A DNA stretch of 44,016 nucleotides from VBAS01 sp964508655 (GTDB lineage Bacteria; Bacteroidota; Bacteroidia; Chitinophagales; Chitinophagaceae), in NCBI GenBank assembly GCA_964508655.1, contig CAZDUO010000029.1, forward strand, positions 1-44,016, given 5' to 3'. Positions 32,315 to 39,279 of this stretch are shown one piece after another. The notes beneath the pieces are model-generated. The model searched no databases. It worked only from the letters and a program-made list of their open reading frames with translations, and had not been told where the DNA came from. The translations under genes and the position numbers were made by a program. Each line of letters begins with the position of its first letter. Positions within the stretch are counted from its first letter, which is position 1.

Positions 32315-32905
32315 ATGAAGACTTACAAATTTCTCTTATCCATATTTTTTATCAGTTTGTCTTTTACAGCCATTGCCCAGCCCCGTGTCAAACCTGACAA
32401 CAAAATTGATAAAAAGGAATTGGAAGTTTCTTTTATAGCCGGTTTGAGTGACAGGGGCGCATTAGCGGGTTCGCAGGTTATTTATCGTTTCCCTATCGGC
32501 TGCCAATTCAAATTGGGCGGCGGCTTTCATTTTTCTATTGATGAAGAAAAAGGTGGATCTCATCCTGCCCTGTTATTAGAGCTTTCCAAATTTGTCGGTA
32601 ATAAACAAAAATGGAAATTCAGCGGGCAGGTGGCAAGGGGTTTTTATGAAAGATCATACAGGTACGGTGGTGTAAACGGCGCATCCTATTTTACAAAAGA
32701 AAGTAAAGAAATTATTTATCATCTGAATGCAGTTTATAGAATGAACATAAGCAAAAAAATATCCTTTTTTGCAGGTCCTTACTACTTGCTTCAGTCTTAT
32801 AAATTATCAACCGAAGTAAAGGATGCACTTGGCCAAACATTAAACCCGCTAAGTTCCCGGCGCAGTGATGGCGGCGGCGGCCTGCGGTTTGGTTTAGTAT
32901 TTTAA
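32315..32905 (+). CDS. Putative outer-membrane beta-barrel protein, B-type copy 2
   Basis: 196 residues, intact. Signal peptide KFLLSIFFISLSFTAIAQ. The barrel-like body ends GLRFGLVF with a terminal Phe, the usual outer-membrane assembly signature. Its middle is identical in DNA to B-type copy 1, while the C-terminal third is diverged (GFYERSYRYGGVNGASYF against AFFETSGQTNGINGATYF). It is closed by a terminator hairpin 10 bp downstream. Role unknown. Confidence 0.75.
   Translation: MKTYKFLLSIFFISLSFTAIAQPRVKPDNKIDKKELEVSFIAGLSDRGALAGSQVIYRFPIGCQFKLGGGFHFSIDEEKGGSHPALLLELSKFVGNKQKWKFSGQVARGFYERSYRYGGVNGASYFTKESKEIIYHLNAVYRMNISKKISFFAGPYYLLQSYKLSTEVKDALGQTLNPLSSRRSDGGGGLRFGLVF
32416..32622 (+). 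repeat. 207-bp perfect direct repeat, copy 2
   Basis: Identical to 31021-31227. The sharp ends of identity, with diverged flanks, are the mark of gene conversion or a recent recombination between the paralogues. Confidence 0.95.
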
Positions 32906-32914
32906 GCATCAATA

Positions 32915-32944
32915 AAAAAACCACTTCAATCCGAAGTGGTTTTT
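32915..32944. terminator. Bidirectional intrinsic terminator
   Basis: AAAACCACTTC/GAAGTGGTTTT hairpin with a 5-base loop, T-rich on both strands. It serves the barrel genes on the plus strand and the M1 peptidase gene arriving on the minus strand. Confidence 0.88.
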
Positions 32945-32972
32945 GGTTTATAAAGAGAATTGTTTTGTTCTA

Positions 32973-33000
32973 AGTTCCCCTTTAGTGGGACAGGGGGTTT
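32973..33000. repeat. Interspersed palindrome, forward orientation (copy Q)
   Basis: AGTTCCCCTTTAGTGGGACA plus GGGGG. It overlaps the original stop of the M1 peptidase gene. It is the inverted partner of copy P, 4 kb away across the accessory patch. Confidence 0.8.
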
Positions 33001-33232
33001 AAAACGCCTTCTTCTTTTCCTGTGCGTTCTGCATCGGGTTCTTTGTTCCCGGCGGCGGGGCAAACGGGCTTACGGTTTGCTTAAACACGGTAAACTTCGA
33101 AGGCGCAGGCACATTGGGCCACTTGTTGTTGCTTTCATCTATGTCGGCCGTTTCCCGCATCGGGTCAAGCTGCACCGCAGTTACTTGTTTGTCTTTAATA
33201 AATGCTTTTGTAAATCCTTTTTCATTTTTTCA
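32999..33232 (-). pseudogene. Detached C-terminal segment of the M1 peptidase gene
   Basis: Same frame as the upstream gene, after two consecutive TGA codons (33233-33235 and 33230-33232). It reads KNEKGFTKAFIKDKQVTAV, LDPMRETADIDESNNKWP, and ends NAQEKKKAF then TAA. M1 homologues have IWRKNEK at this place, so the two TGAs stand for Trp and Arg. The segment is otherwise intact with no other disruption, suggesting a very recent mutation or a sequence error. Confidence 0.85.
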
Positions 33233-35374
33233 TCATATCTGCGCCGGGCTTTTTTCACTTTCTTTTGTGCCGTCGGCATAGGTCCATTCAAGTATCACCG
33301 GCATCAGCAGCCCGCCCTTGTTGGTAAATTTTAATTCATAAAAATGCTTGTTCTCCAGTTTGGCCATCGTGGCATCATCAATTGGCGGGTTGCCGGTGGT
33401 GGTTTTTACTTCATAGCTGCTGCTGTCGTACGGCTCAATGCCCCGGGCATAGCGCCAGTAAAAATCACGCAGCGAAGTATCGGCATCGGTTTCAAACACA
33501 ATGTTCCTGTCGTCCCTGTTGCGGATTTTTGAAATATCATCAAAGTCGTTCAGTAATGGTTTCTGCACATTTCTTTTTACTACGGTATCTCTCACCGGGC
33601 TTGCAGTAAAATCCGGTTTGAAATATTTTACCGTGTCCAAAGAAATATCGCAGGCATCGGTGCCGTAAAACCAGCCGCGCCAGAACCAGTCGAGGTCTTC
33701 GCCGCTGGCATCTTCCATTGTGCGGAAAAGATCAGCCGGTTCGGGATGCTTGAAAGCCCAGCGCCGTGCATATTCTTTAAATGCGTAGTCAAACAACTCA
33801 CGGCCCATGATGGTTTCGCGGAGAATGTTCAGCCCGGTGGCAGGTTTTGAATAAGCATTGGGGCCAAACTGAACAATATTTTCCGAATTGCTCATGATGG
33901 GTTCCAGCTGGTCTTTGGGCAGCTTCATGTAATCAACAATTTTATGTGCCGGCCCCCGGCCCACAGGAAATTTATTATCCCACAGTTCTTCGGCCAGGTA
34001 TTCCACAAAGGTGTTTAGCCCTTCATCCATCCAGCTCCACTGCCGCTCGTCGCTGTTGATGATCATCGGGAAAAAGTTATGTCCCACTTCATGAATCACC
34101 ACACCCAGCATTCCGTTTTTGGTTCCTTCGCTGTAGGTGCCGTCTTTCTCCGTGCGGCCAAAGTTGAAACAAATCATCGGGTACTCCATTCCGCTGCTTG
34201 CTTCCACGCTTTGCGCCACAGGATAGGGATAGGGAATAGTAAATTTTGAGTAAGTTTTAATTGTATGTGCTACTGCTTTTGTTGAAAATTTCCGATACAA
34301 ACCATAGGCTTCTTTGCCATAAAAGCTCATGCACATTACTTTTTTGCCTTCCACCATTGCGGGCATGGCATCCCACACAAATTTGGGGCTGCTGCCCCAG
34401 GCAAAGTCACGGACATTGTCGGCCTTGAAGATGTATGTTTTCTTTTTATCCGTATTATTTTTTTCAGCAGCTTTCGCTTCTTCGAGTGTTACAATCTCTG
34501 TCACATCCTTTGCTGATTGTGCCTTTTGCCACCGGGCAAGCTGTGCAGGCGTCAGCACCTGTGCATAGTTCTGGCATTCGCCGGTAGCGCCAACCACATG
34601 ATCGGCCGGCACGGTCATCTGTACTTTAAAGTTGCCAAAGCTGAGTGCAAACTCGCCGCGGCCGGTGAACTGGTGATTTTGCCAGCCTTTAAAATCGCTG
34701 TACACGCAAAGCCGCGGGTACCATTGAGCCATGGTAAAAAGATAGTTGCCGTCTTCAGGAAAATATTCATACCCGCCGCGACCCCGCTGCTGCATGCGGT
34801 TGCTGATTTTATAATTCCAGTCAATAATGAAAACAAACTTCTGTCCCGGTTTCAGTGCGGCCGGCAGTTCCACCCGCATCATGGTTTTGTTGATGGTGTG
34901 TTTAAGTGTTTTGCCGGTAGCATCGGTAATCTTTGTAATGTTGAAACCAAAATCATTTGGCGTATTGGCATTGGCCATTGCTTCCACAGCATTCGCATTT
35001 ATCCTGGCAGTCATACTGCTTGCATCCTGGTAGTTGGCATTGTTCTTTGAGCTGTGCTGGTTTTCGTCCAGCTGCAGCCACAGGTAGCTGAGGTGGTCAG
35101 GCGAATTGTTGTGATAAGTAATTGTTTCACTGCCGGTGAGCTTCAGGTTTTTTTCATCCAGCTCGCATTTGATGTCGTAGTCGCAACGCTGCTGCCAGTA
35201 TTTGGGGCCGGGGGCGCCGCTGGCAGTGCGGTATTCGTTGGGTGTGGGTAAAATAGTACCCAACTGCTCAAACTTGTTCCCGTGATTGCTGCCGGGATTG
35301 TTCTGGATGTTTTGAGCAGACAGAAAGCTGCAGGCTATAAGCTGCAGGCTGCACGCAAGGAAAAGTTGTTTCAT
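33233..35374 (-). CDS. M1 family metallopeptidase, C-terminally interrupted
   Basis: Secreted zinc aminopeptidase-like protein. Signal peptide MKQLFLACSLQLIACSFLSA; the ATG at 35374 is preferred over 35392 because it gives a standard signal. Zinc site: VVIHEVGHNFFPMI, with the third ligand in WSWMDEGLNTFVEYLAEE. The N-terminal beta domain is present (YDIKCELDEKNLKLTGSETI, WLQLDENQ). The ORF stops at tandem TGA TGA about 78 codons before the family-typical end, cutting a C-terminal domain. It belongs to a conserved Bacteroidota neighbourhood with HupE/UreJ and DUF6702, here separated from them by the four-helix-bundle gene. Confidence 0.9.
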   Translation of the reverse strand: MKQLFLACSLQLIACSFLSAQNIQNNPGSNHGNKFEQLGTILPTPNEYRTASGAPGPKYWQQRCDYDIKCELDEKNLKLTGSETITYHNNSPDHLSYLWLQLDENQHSSKNNANYQDASSMTARINANAVEAMANANTPNDFGFNITKITDATGKTLKHTINKTMMRVELPAALKPGQKFVFIIDWNYKISNRMQQRGRGGYEYFPEDGNYLFTMAQWYPRLCVYSDFKGWQNHQFTGRGEFALSFGNFKVQMTVPADHVVGATGECQNYAQVLTPAQLARWQKAQSAKDVTEIVTLEEAKAAEKNNTDKKKTYIFKADNVRDFAWGSSPKFVWDAMPAMVEGKKVMCMSFYGKEAYGLYRKFSTKAVAHTIKTYSKFTIPYPYPVAQSVEASSGMEYPMICFNFGRTEKDGTYSEGTKNGMLGVVIHEVGHNFFPMIINSDERQWSWMDEGLNTFVEYLAEELWDNKFPVGRGPAHKIVDYMKLPKDQLEPIMSNSENIVQFGPNAYSKPATGLNILRETIMGRELFDYAFKEYARRWAFKHPEPADLFRTMEDASGEDLDWFWRGWFYGTDACDISLDTVKYFKPDFTASPVRDTVVKRNVQKPLLNDFDDISKIRNRDDRNIVFETDADTSLRDFYWRYARGIEPYDSSSYEVKTTTGNPPIDDATMAKLENKHFYELKFTNKGGLLMPVILEWTYADGTKESEKSPAQI

Positions 35375-35404
35375 GTGATTATTTTGATACATTTTTAAAT
35401 TGAT

Positions 35405-35427
35405 AAATGGTTATATGGTTATATGGC
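35405..35427. repeat. AACCAT-type array, reverse strand, left flank of the four-helix-bundle gene
   Basis: AAATGGTTATATGGTTATAT, i.e. ATAACCATATAACCATTT on the minus strand. It encodes the SHITI end and stop of the four-helix-bundle ORF. Confidence 0.75.
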
Positions 35428-35818
35428 TTTTCTGTATGTAAACTTTTAACTTCTGATTGGTATATGCAATTAATGCGTTAACGGCTTTTGGTAATTTTTG
35501 CAATGCTCTGAATATATATTCATATTCCTCTTTTGAAAGCAGGTTTCTCACTTTCGATTTTTGATTCCAGTCCAGCGATTCACTTAAAGAGCCCTGGCTA
35601 TAGCGATAAAATTTTACTTTATCTTTTTTACTATACCGTCCAAAACCTTCAGCAATATTTGCTGAAATACTGTCAATAGATTTTACAAATTGTTCTCCAA
35701 CAGTTCTCTGGGCGAATTGAGTCCACTTAATAACAATATTCCAAACGTAGTTACTTAAATAAAACGAAACCCGGTATGCTTCAATATCGTTGAGCTTTAA
35801 GAACTTTTTTGCCTCCAT
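35411..35818 (-). CDS. Four-helix-bundle protein (23S rRNA IVS-protein / S23 family)
   Basis: 135 residues of the small all-helical family first seen as ORFs in 23S rRNA intervening sequences and also used as DGR accessory proteins. Seen: FLKLNDIEAYRVSFYLSNYV, FVKSIDSISANIAEGFGRYS and FYRYSQGSLSESLDW. KLPKAVNALIAYTNQKL follows. No rRNA or reverse transcriptase is nearby. It is bounded on both sides by AACCAT-type arrays in inverted orientation, and its stop codon lies within one of them. It sits between HupE/UreJ and M1 genes that are normally adjacent. Role unknown. Confidence 0.85.
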   Translation of the reverse strand: MEAKKFLKLNDIEAYRVSFYLSNYVWNIVIKWTQFAQRTVGEQFVKSIDSISANIAEGFGRYSKKDKVKFYRYSQGSLSESLDWNQKSKVRNLLSKEEYEYIFRALQKLPKAVNALIAYTNQKLKVYIQKSHITI

Positions 35819-35875
35819 AATAACAATTTAACCATATAACCATTTAACCATCAAACCATCCAACCATCAAACCAT
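35819..35875. repeat. AACCAT-type array, right flank of the four-helix-bundle gene
   Basis: Six to seven degenerate 8-9-base units (TTAACCATATAACCATTTAA and so on). Inverted relative to 35405-35427. Related arrays lie at 37199-37246 and 42282-42355. Confidence 0.8.
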
Positions 35876-35881
35876 GCCCCC

Positions 35882-36460
35882 TCACCAGGGAAACCGCTCC
35901 AGCGCCATCTTCAACGACAAACCCAAAGCCCCGGCCGATGCAAAGATGACCCACTCACGGCGGTTAATTTTGAAAAAAGATAAAAGAACTGTTGAAAACA
36001 AAAGTATCAGCAGCACCACGGCAACCTGTCCCGCTTCAAGCCCCACATTAAAACCAAACAGGCCCCAGCCGATGCTTTGATCCGAAGCCAGCATGACCCG
36101 GATGGCATTGGCAAAGCCCATTCCGTGAATCAAGCCAAAGAACAAAGCAAGAAAATAATTTACCCGGACCGATTTCGGCGAAAAATTTTTCTGAAACAAA
36201 TTGATGATGGCGGTAAATACAATGGTACAGGGAATCAGGAACTCCACCCACTTTGATGAAAACCTCACCACATCATACACGCTTAATGCCAGTGTAATGC
36301 TGTGGCCGATAGTGAAAGCCGTTACCAGTATCAGCACCTGCTTCCAGTCTTTCAGTAAATAAATGGCGGCCAGCACCAGGATGAAGAGCTGGTGATCAAG
36401 GGCATTGCTGCTGATGATGTGCTCCCAGCCCATCCCGAAATAAAAATCGAAATCACGCAT
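35882..36460 (-). CDS. HupE/UreJ-like membrane protein
   Basis: 192 residues, predicted polytopic inner-membrane protein with 5-6 hydrophobic segments. Seen: GWEHIISSNALDHQLFILVL, FTIGHSITLAL, FGLIHGMGFANAIRVM and FNVGLEAGQVAVVLLI, the conserved His- and Gly-rich loops of the HupE/UreJ_2 family linked to nickel/cobalt or metal permeation. In Bacteroidota it is usually next to an M1 peptidase and a DUF6702 protein, as here. Metal transport is inferred from the family, not shown. Confidence 0.85.
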   Translation of the reverse strand: MRDFDFYFGMGWEHIISSNALDHQLFILVLAAIYLLKDWKQVLILVTAFTIGHSITLALSVYDVVRFSSKWVEFLIPCTIVFTAIINLFQKNFSPKSVRVNYFLALFFGLIHGMGFANAIRVMLASDQSIGWGLFGFNVGLEAGQVAVVLLILLFSTVLLSFFKINRREWVIFASAGALGLSLKMALERFPW

Positions 36461-36562
36461 AAATCTTGAAGTCGTTCTTCAAACCCTTATCCTATTTTTA
36501 ACGTCTGGAAAGAGGGTCGTAAAATAATCCAGAGTTTTGTAACACGGAAAATTATTTGGTCA

Positions 36563-37117
36563 ATGGCTGCATCATTCTATAAATGGTTGTTTATTCCCTG
36601 CATGGCTTTAGTTGCCTCATTTTCTCTCTACAAGTTTGGCAATGTTTCCAAATTCCCCCCAGGGGGGGTTAGAGGGGGTCATCCTTTTCATGTGAGTGTG
36701 GTGGAAATTAATCACAATGCCGCAGAAAAAATCCTTGAAGTCACCTGCAAAATATTTACCGACGATTTTGAAAAAGCGCTGGCGCAGAACTACAAGACCA
36801 AAGCGGACCTCATCAACCCGCCCGACCGCAAAGCCATGGACAGCCTGGTGAAAAAATATATTTTCAGCAATCTTGCTATTTCCGCCGATGGCAAACCGGT
36901 CAGCTTCACTTATCTCGGTTTTGAAAGAGAGGATGAATCAGTTTTCAGTTATGTGCAGGCCGAAAATATTTCAACCATAAAAAAAATTGACATTACCAAC
37001 AAACTCATGTACGACATGTTCGACGACCAGATAAACATTATGCATGTGATAGTGGGAGGGGAGCGAAAGAGTACGAGGCTGGATTATCCGAATTCACATA
37101 CAACGATTAATTTTTAG
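36563..37117 (+). CDS. DUF6702 family protein with repeat-encoded insertion
   Basis: 184 residues. The N-terminal hydrophobic segment (WLFIPCMALVASFSLYKF) acts as signal or anchor. The body HPFHVSVVEINHNAAEKILE, VTCKIFTDDFEKAL and ANKL-type MYDMFDDQINIMHV matches DUF6702. Residues about 30-40 (SKFPPGGVRGG) are translated from an interspersed palindrome between signal and mature domain, a place where an insertion would be well tolerated. It is divergent from HupE/UreJ, its usual partner. Function unknown. Confidence 0.82.
   Translation: MAASFYKWLFIPCMALVASFSLYKFGNVSKFPPGGVRGGHPFHVSVVEINHNAAEKILEVTCKIFTDDFEKALAQNYKTKADLINPPDRKAMDSLVKKYIFSNLAISADGKPVSFTYLGFEREDESVFSYVQAENISTIKKIDITNKLMYDMFDDQINIMHVIVGGERKSTRLDYPNSHTTINF
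36652..36680. repeat. Interspersed palindrome inside the DUF6702 gene, forward orientation (copy R)
   Basis: TTCCCCCCAGGGGGGGTTAG plus AGGGGG, in frame as KFPPGGVRGG. Confidence 0.85.
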
Positions 37118-37198
37118 TGAGGGACGACCGCCGGACAGGGTATGATGGTTTGATCGTTAGATTGCTGCATTATTGAATTATTTTGTGAATCTTCCTTC

Positions 37199-37246
37199 TA
37201 AACCATTTAACCATATAGCCATTTAACTATTTAGCCATCAAACAAT
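37199..37246. repeat. AACCAT-type array in a convergent gap
   Basis: AAACCATTTAACCATATAGC and further units in the 165-bp gap between the DUF6702 gene and the CNNM/CorC gene. No terminator or gene was recognised in the rest of the gap. Confidence 0.7.
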
Positions 37247-37282
37247 CCTGAACACGCAACCAGTAACCTGCAACCAGCCTGC

Positions 37283-38578
37283 TTATTCCTCCATATCCTC
37301 CCGTATTTCATCACTGATCTTCACCAGCACTTTGTCAATGCGGTGACCGTCCATGTCAACGATTTCAAATTTAAATCCCCGCCAGTCGAATTTTTCGCCG
37401 GTATGGGGAATGCGTTCGAGTGTGTGTAAAATAAACCCGGCCAGGGTGTCAAACTCATGCTCGCCTTCGTGCATCCAGTCTTCCTTATCGAAGCGGGACA
37501 GGAAATCATAAAACGGGATTTGCGCATCCACCAGGTAGCTGCCGTCTTCCCGTTCCGTCACAGCATAATCAATGATGTCGGGTTGCGGAATATCGCCGAC
37601 AATGGCTTCCAGAATATCGGTCAGCGTAATCATGCCCTGCAGCGTGCCGTATTCATCCACAATAAAACAGGAGTGCTGCCGGGTTTGTTTGAATTTTTCC
37701 AGCACCTGGTAAGCCGTATTGTTTTCCGGTACAAACATGGCAGGTTTCATCACCTGTTTGAACTTGGTCATGTCGTCGGTCACGTACAGGTCTTTGATGG
37801 AAACCACGCCTTTGATGTTGTCAATTTCGCCGTCGCAGATGGGATATACGGAGTGCGGCTCCTGCAGGATTTTTTCCTTGATTTTTTCTTCATTGTCTTC
37901 TACATCGAACCAGGTAATGTCGCTGCGGTGTGTCATGAGCGAAGTAATGTTGCGGTCGCCCAGGTGAAAAACTCTTTCAATAATTTCCTGCTCGGCTTCT
38001 TCAATGGTGCCTGCTTCGGTGCCTTCGGTAATCATGGTTTTTATTTCTTCTTCCGTCACCGCATCATCTTTTGATTTTTTTATGTTGAACAAAGAAAAAA
38101 ACAGGAAACTGGTTTTGTTCAGCAGCCACACAAAGGGATGGATGATTTTTGCAAAAAACAGCATGGGACCCGCCACGGCTTTCGAAATCCGTTCAGCCCG
38201 CAGCAACCCGATGCGTTTGGGCACCAGCTCGCCCAGGATGATGGAAACAAAAGTGACGATAACAACCACTACGCCAATGGCGATGTTGTGTGCATAATCT
38301 TCCAGGAAACTGATTTTCTCGAAAGCAGGCTGCACATACACGCTGAATCTTTCGCCCGAGTACACGCCGGTTAAAATGGCAATCAGCGTAATGCCGATTT
38401 GTGCAGTGGATAAAAAAATTTCAGGGTTGCTGGCAAGATAGAGGGCTCTTTTGGCATTCAGGTCGCCTTTTTCGGCCAGCGATTCCAGCCGGGCTTTGCG
38501 TACCGACACCAATGCAATTTCGGAAACCACAAATAATGCATTCAGGAAAATAAGAAAGAGCAGGATGATGATTTCCAT
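37283..38578 (-). CDS. CNNM/CorC-type membrane protein (hemolysin family)
   Basis: 431 residues. DUF21/CNNM membrane domain in residues 1-190 (VVSEIALVSVRKARLESLAE, LSTAQIGITLIAILTGVYSG, LGELVPKRIGLLRAERISKA). A CBS pair at about 205-330 follows (VYPICDGEIDNIKGVVSIKD, CFIVDEYGTLQGMITLTDIL). Last comes the CorC_HlyC domain (DAQIPFYDFLSRFD, TLAGFILHTLERIPHTGE). Homologues are implicated in Mg2+/Co2+ efflux or cation homeostasis; older annotations say hemolysin. It lies 16 bp downstream of the PAP2 gene on the same strand and is likely co-transcribed. Confidence 0.9.
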   Translation of the reverse strand: MEIIILLFLIFLNALFVVSEIALVSVRKARLESLAEKGDLNAKRALYLASNPEIFLSTAQIGITLIAILTGVYSGERFSVYVQPAFEKISFLEDYAHNIAIGVVVVIVTFVSIILGELVPKRIGLLRAERISKAVAGPMLFFAKIIHPFVWLLNKTSFLFFSLFNIKKSKDDAVTEEEIKTMITEGTEAGTIEEAEQEIIERVFHLGDRNITSLMTHRSDITWFDVEDNEEKIKEKILQEPHSVYPICDGEIDNIKGVVSIKDLYVTDDMTKFKQVMKPAMFVPENNTAYQVLEKFKQTRQHSCFIVDEYGTLQGMITLTDILEAIVGDIPQPDIIDYAVTEREDGSYLVDAQIPFYDFLSRFDKEDWMHEGEHEFDTLAGFILHTLERIPHTGEKFDWRGFKFEIVDMDGHRIDKVLVKISDEIREDMEE

Positions 38579-38594
38579 TCAAGTGAAAGTTGTT

Positions 38595-39236
38595 TCAGTT
38601 TCCGAAGTTAGCAAATCCGAACCGCTTGTTAAAAAACACACCCATCAGCAGGCCAAACAAAACACCAATGACTGCGCCGCCCAGTATATCAAAAGGATAA
38701 TGAACCCCCACATATACCTGTGCATAGCCCACGGCCACGGCCCACGGTAATGCAAGCCATACCCAATTTTTGAAGACGGTCCGCAGCGTGATAAAAATAA
38801 ATACGGCCATGCCGAAATGATTGGCCGCATGCGATGAAGTGAAACTGGCGCCGCCGGAACAGCGGTTGAGCAGCAGCCGCACATTGGCAATAAAATCGGG
38901 GTCGGCACAGGGGCGCAGGCGGTCAAAAGTTTCTTTAAAAATCCGGCTGCTGACAATATCTGTCAATGAAACAACGCAAAGAAAAATGACCACCCACCAC
39001 CAGGCCCTGCCTTTGAAATTGAGCACCACAAAAAAGAAAAGAAACACATAGAGCGGTATCCAGGTAAATGAATTGCGGATATAAGGCATCAGCCCATCGA
39101 AAAAAGAATTGCTTTGGTGATTATTTATTTCAATAAACAACCAGCGGTCCCACTGTTCCAGTTTTTGTAAAAGGTGATTGGCCAGTAAAAACATAGGCAA
39201 AAATAGAGGAACGGTTAAAAACCGAAAGAAACTCAT
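38595..39236 (-). CDS. PAP2 family membrane phosphatase
   Basis: 213 residues from the ATG at 39236 (MSFFRFLTVPLFLP); upstream ATGs at 39275 and 39281 would run into the divergent sulfatase start, so the start is uncertain. Polytopic inner-membrane enzyme of the phosphatidic acid phosphatase type 2 / BacA-independent undecaprenyl-pyrophosphatase class. The three motifs are KETFDRLRPC, SFTSSHAANHFG and YVGVHYPFDILGG, containing the catalytic His residues. Substrate could be undecaprenyl pyrophosphate or another lipid phosphate. Confidence 0.87.
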   Translation of the reverse strand: MSFFRFLTVPLFLPMFLLANHLLQKLEQWDRWLFIEINNHQSNSFFDGLMPYIRNSFTWIPLYVFLFFFVVLNFKGRAWWWVVIFLCVVSLTDIVSSRIFKETFDRLRPCADPDFIANVRLLLNRCSGGASFTSSHAANHFGMAVFIFITLRTVFKNWVWLALPWAVAVGYAQVYVGVHYPFDILGGAVIGVLFGLLMGVFFNKRFGFANFGN

Positions 39237-39279
39237 TGCCCGGTACGGATAAATTGTTTTCTTTTGTGCTTCCATTTTC

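Noticed and set aside
31490..33235. Possible recoding of TGA as a sense codon, suggested by in-frame TGA in two genes
   Set aside because: Several intact genes (aroQ, the CoA-transferase, HupE/UreJ) end normally in TGA, so TGA is a stop here. The two cases are better explained by mutation or sequence error.
35411..35818. Diversity-generating retroelement accessory protein (Avd)
   Set aside because: The fold family fits, but no reverse transcriptase, template repeat or variable repeat is found nearby.
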